The notes under the pieces: generated by a model
What the model was told of the DNA's origin: nothing
Seen by the model: only the letters and a program-made list of their open reading frames with translations
Database searches by the model: none
Program-made: the position numbers and the translations under genes
Shown here: one piece after another, positions 53,765 through 61,676 of the stretch
Layout: each line of letters opens with the position of its first letter
Numbering within the stretch: position 1 is the first letter of the stretch
Source of the DNA: Anaerosporobacter sp031551385
GTDB taxonomy: Bacteria > Bacillota > Clostridia > Lachnospirales > Lachnospiraceae
NCBI RefSeq assembly: GCF_031551385.1
Contig: NZ_JAVBNS010000009.1
Location: 62,001 to 126,000, forward strand
Direction of reading: 5' to 3'
DNA: 64,000 nucleotides

Positions 53765-54662
53765 TTGCATTATTGCTTGATACGAAATCTATCATCATAA
53801 AAAAGCATTGCTTAATTATTTTCCGGAAGATTTATCGCAAAATTATGAACAGATGGAAAGCTTTTTTGGCTTTATGCTTGAAAATAGAGGGGATTATTTT
53901 AAGGAACGTATCAAAGAACTAGAGAAAGAAGCAGAGCATTTACAGATGCAAAAACAAGAAATTAAAGAAATAATAACACTTAGTACAAGGATCTTCCAGA
54001 ATACTCAGATTGTTGACGATATACATAATATTAACGAACAACTTAATATAGAATATTTGAGATTAGCTGATGTGAAAATGAAAATTGAAAAATATAATGA
54101 AATTAATGATTTGACCAAACAATCAAATGAAAAAGGTAAAGAAATTCTTGAAAAGACTATTGAGTATGAAGCCGAATATAATCAGTATAGTGAAAATATT
54201 GAAAATATTGAAACGCATTTCCAAAACCTTGTTCAAGCTGCATATGGTGAAGATGGAGTTCTAAATTACAGCTACGAGAATGACGTAAAGAAGAGATCAA
54301 GTACTGGACGTATAAAAATTTGCTGCCAAATTGCTGATGAGAATTCACATGGTCGTTTATATATGAAAATAAACATGTTTGACCTAGCCCTGTTTCTTAA
54401 TCGAATTGATAATAATACAGGGTGTGATTTGTTAATTCACGATGGTTCTTATTGTAAGCCTAATCCAGGGGCAAAGGCTAAAGTTGTTAATTATGTAGAT
54501 AACTATTTGAAAGACGCTGAGAAGGGGCAGTATTTTATCACAATAAATAAGTCCGAAGTGGAAGAAACGGATTTAGAAGATTTTCGAAAGAAGAAGATGA
54601 TTGTAGCTGAATTTGATAGAGAGCATGGAGATGAGCACCGTTTCTTTGGCTGTAAGTATTAA
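53765..54662 (+). pseudogene. DUF2326-type coiled-coil protein, C-terminal part
   Basis: About 290 residues: ALLNYFPEDLSQNYEQMESFFGFMLENRGDYFKERI, a long coiled coil, then FDLALFLNRI, CDLLIHDGSYCKPNPGAK and QYFITINKSEVEETDL, the DUF2326 ending. DUF2326 proteins are ATPase-coiled-coil partners in ABC-three-component-type defense systems; the N-terminal ATPase is missing here, and the frame opens only 40 bp after pglX. A short frame starting at 53737 in another phase (MEKKVVLSRIALLL) may be the cut start of yet another gene. Confidence 0.6.
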
Positions 54663-54750
54663 TGATTTATATGGAAAGTTGTAAATGTGCCTCAATCATT
54701 CAACACGAGATGCCGATGATGGCAAAGATTATGAGATAGAGTAAAAAAGT

Positions 54751-54800
54751 GGGAACTTCTTAATATAGTAATGCTTAAGTAAAGTTCCCTCTGTTTTTAA
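54751..54800 (+). terminator. Terminator before the pRiA4b-like gene
   Basis: GGGAACTT (54751-54758) pairs with AAGTTCCC (54782-54789), then TCTGTTTTTAATTT. Confidence 0.75.
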
Positions 54801-54874
54801 TTTGAAAAGGTAAGGTTGACACGAAAAGTTATAAAATATATAATTTACTCAATATTAATGAAAGGACGTTGCAC

Positions 54875-56446
54875 ATGGAAGAGATAAATGACAATCTATA
54901 TCATAAGATTATTCAATTATATCAAGAAACTTCTTCTGTAAAAGAAACAGCAAAGAAGTTAGGCACATATCCTATCAAGGTACGTCGTGTCCTTATTACT
55001 GAAGGTTTATGGAACAGCAATACAAGTGTTCAGATAGGTTCTCTATATGCAAGGGGATTATCTGTTGCTGAGATTGCAAAACAGCTTTTTATATCTGAAA
55101 AGAATGTTCAATCGTATCTTCCATATAGCAGAGGACAATATGGCGGAGACAATCGAAGTGATGAAGCTGTGCGAAGTGAAGTGTATCGTGAACGAATGCA
55201 TGTAGCTGAAAGTTCACAAATAAAGAAGCTTAATCAAAATACTAATCAACATACTAATCAACATATGAATCCAGATAAAGAAATGGAGAATAATCGAATG
55301 GATAAATTAGATATATTAAAGGAACGTACCAGACAGTTGGCAGAAGATCGTCCTATCCCTTATGCCATAAGACTTCATTTAGAATTGGACATGGAAGACA
55401 AGGCATTGGGAACAAATGAATTAGGCATACTTGTACAATATGGAAAAATGACGACCAATATATCAAGAGATATCATTGTTCCGGGAGATATTACTCTACA
55501 TGCACTTCATTATGCAATAAACAGAGCTTTCGGATGGCAGAATAGTCATTTGCACAGTTTTCATCCATATGAAGATGATTATAATATGATGATTAAATCA
55601 GGGAAACTTACAGATTGGGCTAAACTTGCAGGCATGTATTTCCGTTTTCCATGTGAAGATTATGAAGATATTTATTGGGATGATGATTATAAAGCTGGGA
55701 TTAGTGTGAAAAACTGGATGAGGAAAAAATATACCGGACCATATTATTATGGAGGAACTAGAGAATATTTCTATAGGTGTCAGAAGGATGTAAAAGAGTT
55801 ATATGAGTGGCAGCCTACCTTAGAAATAAGAAAATCATTCGGAGAATGGATGGATGAATGCAGAGAGCTTACTGAAAAAACAGGAGATAAGGACGCAAAA
55901 GCAAATATGATAAAACGCATTGCGCCAATTACAGAGGTGACAATTACAGAGCTTGCAGACAGCATTACTTTTGAAGGTGGCTTTGATGAACTAATAGAAA
56001 GACTTCCAATCTATGACATTTTACTTATGCCAGGAATGATACAAAACTTTGATTCTTGGGATTTTTCTAATAGACTAATACTGAAAAATTCAGAAAAGGA
56101 AGAGATATGTCTTGCTCCAGTCACATCACCTATTCTAAATGCAATCCGTTACTGGTACGATTATGGTGACGATTGGAATGTAAAAATAACTGCGACGGCA
56201 TGTTATGAGACAAAGGAGAAGTATAAAGCATCTGGAAACCCAATAGAACCAATGGAAGAACACCGACCAGTATGCGTGGATGCAGATGCACTGCCAGTAT
56301 GCGATGATATTGGTGGAATTTATGGATATTGTAATATGCTTGAAGTTCTTCACGGAGAAGATTTAGAAGAAAAAGAATCTATGAAAGAATGGGCTAGAGG
56401 TATGGGTTGGACTGGAAGAAAGACAAATCCTCCAAATATTTTATAG
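54875..56446 (+). CDS. HTH protein with pRiA4b ORF-3-like domain
   Basis: The product is 523 residues; ATG 54875 preferred over TTG 54869. The first 130 residues have two helix-turn-helix-like parts (TSSVKETAKKLGTYPIKVRRVLI; GLSVAEIAKQLFISEKNVQSYL). After an Asn/His-rich linker comes IRLHLELDMEDK...DITLHALHYAINRAFGWQNSHLHSF, the core of plasmid pRiA4b ORF-3-like proteins, with a C-terminal repeat of related motifs (PICYWYDYGDDWNVKI-like). It is common in clostridial elements; function unknown, probably regulatory. Confidence 0.8.
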   Translation: MEEINDNLYHKIIQLYQETSSVKETAKKLGTYPIKVRRVLITEGLWNSNTSVQIGSLYARGLSVAEIAKQLFISEKNVQSYLPYSRGQYGGDNRSDEAVRSEVYRERMHVAESSQIKKLNQNTNQHTNQHMNPDKEMENNRMDKLDILKERTRQLAEDRPIPYAIRLHLELDMEDKALGTNELGILVQYGKMTTNISRDIIVPGDITLHALHYAINRAFGWQNSHLHSFHPYEDDYNMMIKSGKLTDWAKLAGMYFRFPCEDYEDIYWDDDYKAGISVKNWMRKKYTGPYYYGGTREYFYRCQKDVKELYEWQPTLEIRKSFGEWMDECRELTEKTGDKDAKANMIKRIAPITEVTITELADSITFEGGFDELIERLPIYDILLMPGMIQNFDSWDFSNRLILKNSEKEEICLAPVTSPILNAIRYWYDYGDDWNVKITATACYETKEKYKASGNPIEPMEEHRPVCVDADALPVCDDIGGIYGYCNMLEVLHGEDLEEKESMKEWARGMGWTGRKTNPPNIL

Positions 56447-56497
56447 AAGAAAAACAGCCATGAAATCTGCAACTCATAGAGTTTATAAGACAGAGCT

Positions 56498-56523
56498 GAC
56501 CAGAGAATATGATTCGTCTGGTC
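56498..56523. terminator. Bidirectional hairpin between convergent genes
   Basis: GACCAGA (56498-56504) pairs with TCTGGTC (56517-56523) between the pRiA4b-like gene and the reverse-strand ImmA gene. Confidence 0.5.
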
Positions 56524-56549
56524 AAGCTTTCGTCATTCTTATAAATGCA

Positions 56550-57104
56550 TTAGCAATCATGGGAATTATTACCCCCATAAGCTCCTAGATCCTCTTTTAA
56601 AAAATGAGACTTGGCTATTTGCAAATCATTAATACGGTAACCCTTTGTTTTTAGGATTGCAAATTTGAAATCAAGTAGAGCAGCAGGGACATTTAAAATG
56701 CTTGCTGTTTCAAAAAAGGTATATTCATTTAATGTTTCTAGAACGTTTTTGTCTTCGAGTAGAAGCTCAGCTGCAAATAGATTTGCTTCGTATTCCATAG
56801 GCTTATCAGCTCTTTTTTCCAATACTTCCAATTCCTGAAAGCCGGACATCATGGCAATCTCTTTGTGAAGCATACCGTGTCCTAGCTCGTGGGCAATCAG
56901 TATGGGACGAAATAGTTCCATGATATTCTCATCAATTACGATATTATTAATGCGTGATTGATAGAAGTAGTAGGCTTTCAGTCTCTGATGTAAATCTATA
57001 TAGTGCAATTTATAGTCCAGGACTTCACAGATAACAAAGGGATCTCGGCTACCTGCTTTCTTGACCAGAGCATCTACCACATTAACAATGTAATCAATTG
57101 TCAT
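56550..57104 (-). CDS. ImmA/IrrE-family metallo-endopeptidase
   Basis: The product is 184 residues on the reverse strand. IAHELGHGMLHKE is the zinc-binding HExxH motif and EYEANLFAAELLL supplies the third ligand and the family signature. In ICEBs1-type systems ImmA cleaves the immunity repressor to trigger excision after DNA damage. Its partner repressor is the next gene upstream (57173-57628). Confidence 0.9.
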   Translation of the reverse strand: MTIDYIVNVVDALVKKAGSRDPFVICEVLDYKLHYIDLHQRLKAYYFYQSRINNIVIDENIMELFRPILIAHELGHGMLHKEIAMMSGFQELEVLEKRADKPMEYEANLFAAELLLEDKNVLETLNEYTFFETASILNVPAALLDFKFAILKTKGYRINDLQIAKSHFLKEDLGAYGGNNSHDC

Positions 57105-57172
57105 TTGGTATCACTTCCTTCAAAAATATTTTGGCATTTTGCTATTATAACAGTAGCAAAAATACTGTCCTA

Positions 57173-57628
57173 TTAAACGGACTCGTCAATTGGCGGCTTC
57201 GTTTTTTTCTTTCTGGAGAATTTTTCAGATGCTTCTTTCTTTGATGAAATATACACCTGCATTAATGATTGCATGAATATCTCTTTGGCATCATCATCAA
57301 GATCGCCACCAGCGAAAAGCGCTCCAGCACGGTCTAATACATCTTTTGCCTCTTTTGCACCCTTATAACCGAATTTGTCTTTGACAGTATCGAGAAAGTC
57401 TTCATTCTCAATATTTTTCTGCTTATCAGCTTCTTCATCATCTACCAGATAAGATACAGATACACTTAGCGCATCTGCCAGTTTCCTGATATTACTTTTT
57501 CTTGGGAGTGTATTTAGTTGTTCATAGGTATAGAGTGAACGCTCTGAAATACCTGTTATTGCCGCAAGCTCGGTCTGGGATAGATTTTTTAATAATCGAG
57601 CCTCTTTTACTTTTTCACCAAAAGTCAT
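57173..57628 (-). CDS. XRE-family repressor (ImmR-like)
   Basis: The product is 151 residues, reverse strand. HTH: MTFGEKVKEARLLKNLSQTELAAITGISERSLYTYEQLNTLPRKSNIRKLADALSVS. Acidic middle and a basic C-terminus (SRKKKTKPPIDES). Divergent from the DNA polymerase IV gene with a repeat-bearing operator between, so it probably represses both directions and is the substrate of ImmA. Confidence 0.88.
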   Translation of the reverse strand: MTFGEKVKEARLLKNLSQTELAAITGISERSLYTYEQLNTLPRKSNIRKLADALSVSVSYLVDDEEADKQKNIENEDFLDTVKDKFGYKGAKEAKDVLDRAGALFAGGDLDDDAKEIFMQSLMQVYISSKKEASEKFSRKKKTKPPIDESV

Positions 57629-57668
57629 GTTACTACCTTCTTTCCAGGAAGAAAAATTTTATTTTTGT

Positions 57669-57801
57669 AACTTCCGATTAACTATTGACAAACTTCTTTT
57701 TGATGATATAATCATGTTTGTTAAGTAACTTCTGGTTAATCATATATCAGAACTTCCGAATTGTCAATAAAAAGTTCTGATTATATAATTGGTAACTTCT
57801 G
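57669..57801. promoter_or_regulatory. Operator array and promoters between repressor and polymerase IV genes
   Basis: Five AACTTCYG-type sites: 57669, 57727, 57751, 57772 (reverse) and 57794. One forms TAACTTCTGGTTA, an inverted TAAC/GTTA. Promoters: TTGACA 57685 with TATAAT 57707 (16 bp), and TTGTCA 57761 with TATAAT 57784 (17 bp) facing the polymerase gene. Sites lie on or beside both promoters. Confidence 0.72.
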
Positions 57802-57823
57802 AAAAGAAACGAGGTGATGAGAG

Positions 57824-59071
57824 ATGGGTAAACGAGTCATATTGCATTCAGATATTAACGCATGTTATGCGGCAATAGAACATTTGCATCGTCCTGAGCT
57901 GAATGGAAAACCTTTGGCTGTAGGCGGAGACCCCGAAGCAAGACATGGAATAGTCTTAACCGCAGATTATATAGCTAAAAAATACGGTGTGAAAACAGGT
58001 ATGGCACTTTGGCAGGCGAAGCAGGTTTGCCCAGAACTCAACATTGTTTCACCAAGAATGGATTTGTATTTGCGATTTTCCAGAATGGCTCATGAGATAT
58101 ATGGGGAATACACGGATCTACAAGAACCGTATGGAGTGGATGAATCATGGTTGGATGTGACCGCCAGTGGTTCATTAAAAGGTGATGGATACAAGATAGC
58201 AAAAGAAATTAGCAATCGTATGAAATCAGAATTAGGCATAACCGTTAGTATTGGAGTATCCTTTAATAAAATTTTTGCTAAACTTGGTTCTGATTATAAG
58301 AAACCAGATGCCATTACAACTATGTACGAAGATGAATTCAAAAGCAAAGCATGGGCACTTCCAGTATCTGATCTTTTATATGTAGGACGGAGTACCAATC
58401 AGAAGTTAGCACGATTTGGAATCAAGACTATTGGAGACTTAGCACAAACAGACGAACATTTATTAATGTCACATCTTGGCAAGATGGGTGGTATTCTCTG
58501 GGGATTTGCGAATGGCTATGATGACTCACCTGTAAAAATGGAACATACACATGCACCAATTAAATCTATTGGAAATAGCACTACTACTCAAAGAGATTTA
58601 GAGAATGATGAGGATGTAAAAATTATTCTTTACATTCTTGCAGAGAGTGTTGCAGCAAGACTTCGAGATAATGGATTTAAGTGCAGGGTGGTGGAAATCA
58701 GTGTCAGGGATAATGAACTTTATTCATTTACCAGACAGCATAAGATTGATCATGCCACGAATATTACTGGGGAGATTGCAACCGAAGCGTATCGAATATT
58801 CAAGGAAAATTACAACTGGCGAAAGCCAATCAGAAGCGTAGGAGTTCGAGGGGCAGATCTTGTCAACGACAATTACTGGGAACAGATGGATTTGTTTTCT
58901 AGTGTAGAGCAAAGAGAAAAACAGATGAAATTGGATGATGCAGTAGATACCATAAGACGACGATTTGGATTTTATAGTGTTCAAAGAGGTCTTATGTACC
59001 GTGATAAGAGTCTCTCTTCTGTGAATGCAAAAGAGGATCATACGACTCATCCAATCGGATATTTTGGCTAA
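57824..59071 (+). CDS. dinB: Y-family DNA polymerase IV/V-like
   Basis: The product is 415 residues with GAGGTGATGAG upstream. VILHSDINACYAAIEHLHRPEL and YGVDESWLDVTASG carry the catalytic acidic residues; GITVSIGVSFNKIFAKLGSDYKKPDAI and the HhH region GRSTNQKLARFGIKTIGDLA follow, then the little-finger domain. It performs error-prone synthesis past lesions. It is controlled by a repressor that damage would inactivate, so it belongs to an element-encoded SOS module. Confidence 0.93.
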   Translation: MGKRVILHSDINACYAAIEHLHRPELNGKPLAVGGDPEARHGIVLTADYIAKKYGVKTGMALWQAKQVCPELNIVSPRMDLYLRFSRMAHEIYGEYTDLQEPYGVDESWLDVTASGSLKGDGYKIAKEISNRMKSELGITVSIGVSFNKIFAKLGSDYKKPDAITTMYEDEFKSKAWALPVSDLLYVGRSTNQKLARFGIKTIGDLAQTDEHLLMSHLGKMGGILWGFANGYDDSPVKMEHTHAPIKSIGNSTTTQRDLENDEDVKIILYILAESVAARLRDNGFKCRVVEISVRDNELYSFTRQHKIDHATNITGEIATEAYRIFKENYNWRKPIRSVGVRGADLVNDNYWEQMDLFSSVEQREKQMKLDDAVDTIRRRFGFYSVQRGLMYRDKSLSSVNAKEDHTTHPIGYFG

Positions 59072-59087
59072 AAGGAGGTATTTAAGT

Positions 59088-59309
59088 ATGGCTTATATGA
59101 GATACGATTTAAACGATAAACAGAATAAAATCTATGACTTTTTATGTGATTTTCTTAAGGCGCATGGTTTTCCGCCAACTGTAAGAGAAATTGCAGAAAT
59201 GGCGGGACTTGCTTCAGCATCTAGTGCACATCATTATTTGAAGCAATTAGAAGAAAAGGGATATATCCGCCGAGTAGAAGGAAGTCCAAGAGCAATTGAA
59301 ATAATGTGA
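59088..59309 (+). CDS. LexA DNA-binding domain without protease domain
   Basis: The product is 73 residues; ATG 59088 with AAAGGAGG upstream. NDKQNKIYDFLCDFLKAHGFPPTVREIAEMAGLASASSAHHYLKQLEEKGYIRRVEGSPRAIEI is the LexA winged-helix. Full LexA is about 200 residues and self-cleaves; that half is missing. It could compete with host LexA at SOS boxes. It lies 16 bp after the polymerase gene. Confidence 0.88.
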   Translation: MAYMRYDLNDKQNKIYDFLCDFLKAHGFPPTVREIAEMAGLASASSAHHYLKQLEEKGYIRRVEGSPRAIEIM

Positions 59310-59324
59310 GGAGGTGGTTGTAGC

Positions 59325-59576
59325 ATGGAGAGTGTAAAGGTATATGTGGATGTTACTGCTGAGTTTTCAAAAGAAGGAGTATTAACACCAAAAAGTTTTA
59401 TATGGAAAGATGGCAAAGTATATGAGATTCAGCGTGTAAAAGATATGCGTCGAGCTGCCAGCATGAAGGCAGGTGGTGTAGGAATGAGATATACATGTGT
59501 TGTTGATGGTAGAGAAAGTTATCTTTATTATGAGGACAACAATCTCTGGTTTGTAGAAGGGAAAGCCGGAGCCTGA
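59325..59576 (+). CDS. Hypothetical protein of the SOS-like module
   Basis: The product is 83 residues with GAGGAGGTGG upstream. VKVYVDVTAEFSKEGVLTPKSFIWKDGKVYEIQRVKDMRRAASMKAGGVGMRYTCVVDGRESYLYYEDNNLWFVE: a beta-rich small protein found after polymerase IV genes in many clostridial elements. Function unknown. Confidence 0.75.
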   Translation: MESVKVYVDVTAEFSKEGVLTPKSFIWKDGKVYEIQRVKDMRRAASMKAGGVGMRYTCVVDGRESYLYYEDNNLWFVEGKAGA

Positions 59577-59619
59577 TTATGTGTGGTGACATGTAATCAG
59601 TTGGCTTCGAAGATCAGCA

Positions 59620-59720
59620 TATGGTTGGGGCATATTAGACAGGTATGTAACGGAACTCCCACCAGATAAGCTTGCAAAGGTGATTCCCTTTTCCTTTCAA
59701 GTACAAAATGTTACTGATGA
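59620..59720 (+). ncRNA. Candidate structured RNA/terminator before the small Cys protein
   Basis: GGAACTCCCACC (59650-59661) can pair with GGTGATTCCC (59679-59688) around AGATAAGCTTGCAAA, followed by TTTTCCTTTC. The upstream part (CATATGGTTGGGGCATATTAG) also folds. Possible leader RNA; no family assigned. Confidence 0.35.
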
Positions 59721-59749
59721 TTTTGTATTGTAAAGGAGCAGACTGAACG

Positions 59750-59965
59750 ATGAGAGAATTAAAACAAATTGAATTTTATTGTAAGAAATGTAGAAAAAGT
59801 ATGAAAATGGCATATTTACTTACGGGTAGTGACGATGCACCTGTTTTACCAGGAATGATTATCAGATGCCATACAAATAGATGTACTAGAGTAATGGTTC
59901 TGAAAAAGTATACAGAGGGAATGCTGATTGCCCAAGCAGATAATGACGGGAAAGTATATATCTAA
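59750..59965 (+). CDS. Small zinc-ribbon-like protein
   Basis: The product is 71 residues with AAAGGAG upstream. FYCKKCRKSMKMAYL and IRCHTNRCTRVMVLKKY give two CxxC-like pairs suited to zinc. It is a conserved small ICE protein; nucleic-acid contact is a guess. Confidence 0.65.
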   Translation: MRELKQIEFYCKKCRKSMKMAYLLTGSDDAPVLPGMIIRCHTNRCTRVMVLKKYTEGMLIAQADNDGKVYI

Positions 59966-60030
59966 AAGAATCAGATTACAGTTAACATCAGATATAGTAA
60001 TTGCTATGTGACAAAGACAATTAAATGAAG

Positions 60031-60153
60031 GCCTCATGATATGGGAGACGTACTGAATTACGGCAAGGCTGATGCTTGCTAAGGCGGACTCACCGTGGAC
60101 GCATGGGAAAGAAACCAGTTTAAGGACTGGACTTTCTCATGCGTCCTTTTTTG
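60031..60153 (+). ncRNA. Candidate structured RNA ending in a strong terminator
   Basis: GGACGCATGGGAAAG (60097-60111) pairs with CTTTCTCATGCGTCC (60132-60146), then TTTTTTG: a clear intrinsic terminator with an internal CCAGT/ACTGG stem. The 65 bases before it (GCCTCATGATATGGGAGACG...GGCTGATGCTTGCTAAGGCGG) can fold compactly, and no gene accounts for them. It lies ahead of the XRE gene at 60239. Riboswitch, attenuator or small RNA are all possible. Confidence 0.45.
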
Positions 60154-60238
60154 TTGCAAAAAATTTCATAGTAGTAGGAGTAATTTTCCATCCTTAAACG
60201 TTTATCGAGCCAAACAGACGAAAGGAAGGATTATTAAT

Positions 60239-60550
60239 ATGAAATATGAAGAGATTAGAGAATTTGATATAAATGTGCAGTGGGAGATTGGACAACGTAT
60301 TCAGGAAGCGAGAATTGCAAAAGGAATAGCAGGAGTGGAAGTTGCTGCCTTTTTAGGAATAGGCAAAAATCAAATGTCTCGTATTGAAACTGGAAGAGCG
60401 AATTGTACCATACCGCAATTATATGTTTTGGCTCAGTTATTGGATTGTTCTGTGGAATACATTTTGTTCGGGAAGCAGAATTCATCTTCATATTCAAGTG
60501 AACAAGAGTTGTGTATAGAAGCTTTAGTAGCAAGTTTTAATAAAAAGTAG
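60239..60550 (+). CDS. XRE-family regulator
   Basis: The product is 103 residues; ATG 60239 with GAAAGGAAGG upstream is used because the longer frame from 60095 runs over the terminator. GQRIQEARIAKGIAGVEVAAFLGIGKNQMSRIETGRANCTIPQLYVLAQLLDCSVEYILFG is the HTH. Probably a cytosolic repressor of the integration module. Confidence 0.85.
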   Translation: MKYEEIREFDINVQWEIGQRIQEARIAKGIAGVEVAAFLGIGKNQMSRIETGRANCTIPQLYVLAQLLDCSVEYILFGKQNSSSYSSEQELCIEALVASFNKK

Positions 60551-60597
60551 TCTTTAAAAGATGACAAATCTCAAAAGATAGGCTTCAGAGGAGGAAC

Positions 60598-60648
60598 ATG
60601 AAAATAAGATTCAAGTTATTATTTATACATGCTTATGAAAAGCATTAA
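60598..60648 (+). CDS. Candidate leader peptide MKIRFKLLFIHAYEKH
   Basis: A 16-codon frame lies directly behind AGAGGAGG (spacing short, 3-5 nt). Two mutually exclusive hairpins follow it and one hides the next ribosome site. This is the layout of translational attenuators. It is not a known leader. Confidence 0.45.
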   Translation: MKIRFKLLFIHAYEKH

Positions 60649-60653
60649 CACAT

Positions 60654-60694
60654 GAGAGTGTAGCGCGCAAAGCTCTCCTAAAAAGAATAGGAGA
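60654..60694 (+). promoter_or_regulatory. Alternative hairpins hiding the ribosome site of the 60703 gene
   Basis: GAGAG (60654-60658) can pair with CTCTC (60673-60677), while TCTCCTA (60674-60680) pairs perfectly with TAGGAGA (60688-60694), which contains the AGGAG of the next gene. The two stems exclude each other. Confidence 0.6.
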
Positions 60695-60702
60695 ACAAAA
60701 TC

Positions 60703-61131
60703 ATGAAGAACAAATTAATTAATCAGAACACGAAACAGAATTTCAACCAGAACATAAAAAAAGAGTTATTTCAGGAGCCAACTGGCAAAGGTGTTATATT
60801 CATCAAATCTCGTAAGTCTGATGATAAGATTCGCAATATGGTTTTCAACATACGCGCACATGCAGAAGAAAGAGATGTTGATATTGTAGACATCATTGTG
60901 GATGAGTCCAGTGGACTTGATGTTGATCGTAGTGAAGTGGATAGACTTTGGGACTGGATCGAAAATAGTCATGTTGGAATCATCTATTTGAAATCAATTT
61001 TTGATATCACAAGTGATGAAGATGATTTGGAAAAATTCTTCGCAAGGGCAGAGTACTATGGAATGATTTTAATAGATATGGAAGCGCATGTGGCATTTGT
61101 ACCAGACACGGTTGAGGAGAATGCAGATTGA
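60703..61131 (+). CDS. Resolvase-fold protein without recognisable catalytic motif (1)
   Basis: The product is 142 residues with AGGAG inside a hairpin. GKGVIFIKSRKSDDKIRNMVFNIRAHAEERDVDIVDIIVDESSGLDVDRSEVDRLWDWIENSHVGIIYLKSIFDITSD follows the order of a serine-recombinase catalytic domain (strand, helix, VDE-SG loop, helix, strand), but the RVST motif with the nucleophile is replaced by IKSRKS and the RLSR motif by KSIFDI. There is no DNA-binding domain. It is a likely pseudoenzyme with a regulatory role. Confidence 0.6.
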   Translation: MKNKLINQNTKQNFNQNIKKELFQEPTGKGVIFIKSRKSDDKIRNMVFNIRAHAEERDVDIVDIIVDESSGLDVDRSEVDRLWDWIENSHVGIIYLKSIFDITSDEDDLEKFFARAEYYGMILIDMEAHVAFVPDTVEENAD

Positions 61132-61334
61132 GTGGAAAGGTAGTGAACTGCTGGGGGTATCCCCTGGCAGTAAACAGATGTCAATTTATTAACGTTGAAT
61201 ATGGAACCATTGTTTATGACCAGTTTGGTCATTTCCTTGGAAAGTATGAAACGGAATCAGCAGCAGTAGAAGAAATTCGTGCGTTAGAAAAAGAACGCGC
61301 GAGGAACGGAGGTCTGATTAAAGATGAAATATGA
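61128..61334 (+). CDS. Small hypothetical protein
   Basis: The product is 68 residues, from TTG 61128 overlapping the previous stop by 4 bp, so translationally coupled. SGKVVNCWGYPLAVNRCQFINVEYGTIVYDQFGHFLGKYETESAAVEEIRALEKER: possibly a small beta-rich domain plus helix. It overlaps the next start by 11 bp. Unrecognised. Confidence 0.6.
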   Translation: MSGKVVNCWGYPLAVNRCQFINVEYGTIVYDQFGHFLGKYETESAAVEEIRALEKERARNGGLIKDEI

Positions 61335-61665
61335 TGGATATACAGTTGGACCGAATCTTCGCCAGCTGAGAAAAGATAAAAAATTGTCACTGTACCAGGT
61401 AAGTGAAAAAACAGGATTAAGTCAATCGAGCATTACACAGGTAGAACAAGGTGGTAGAAATTTAAGTATGAAAAGCCTGTATTTACTCATGGATGTTTAT
61501 GGGTGTGATGCTAATACGATATTGAGTATTAGTCGGGATTCAGATTTAGATTCAAATAAGGATTCGATTGACTCTCGTCTAAAAGAGCTTCCAGAGGAAC
61601 AGCAGAAATATTTGAAACAGATATTTATATATATGTTAGATCAGGCAGCGATGCTTGCATCGTAG
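61324..61665 (+). CDS. XRE-family regulator
   Basis: The product is 113 residues; GAGGTCTG precedes ATG 61324. LRQLRKDKKLSLYQVSEKTGLSQSSITQVEQGGRNLSMKSLYLLMDVYGCDANTILSI is the HTH, followed by a helical tail. Central regulator of a tightly packed cluster. Confidence 0.87.
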   Translation: MKYDGYTVGPNLRQLRKDKKLSLYQVSEKTGLSQSSITQVEQGGRNLSMKSLYLLMDVYGCDANTILSISRDSDLDSNKDSIDSRLKELPEEQQKYLKQIFIYMLDQAAMLAS

Positions 61666-61676
61666 GAGGTAAAATT

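Noticed and set aside
53737..53922. 61-codon frame after pglX
   Set aside because: Only the first 12-15 codons look gene-like; the rest overlaps the DUF2326 frame, so it is not annotated as a gene.
60095..60238. Longer N-terminus for the XRE protein at 60239
   Set aside because: It would run through a strong terminator hairpin; ATG 60239 has a good ribosome site.
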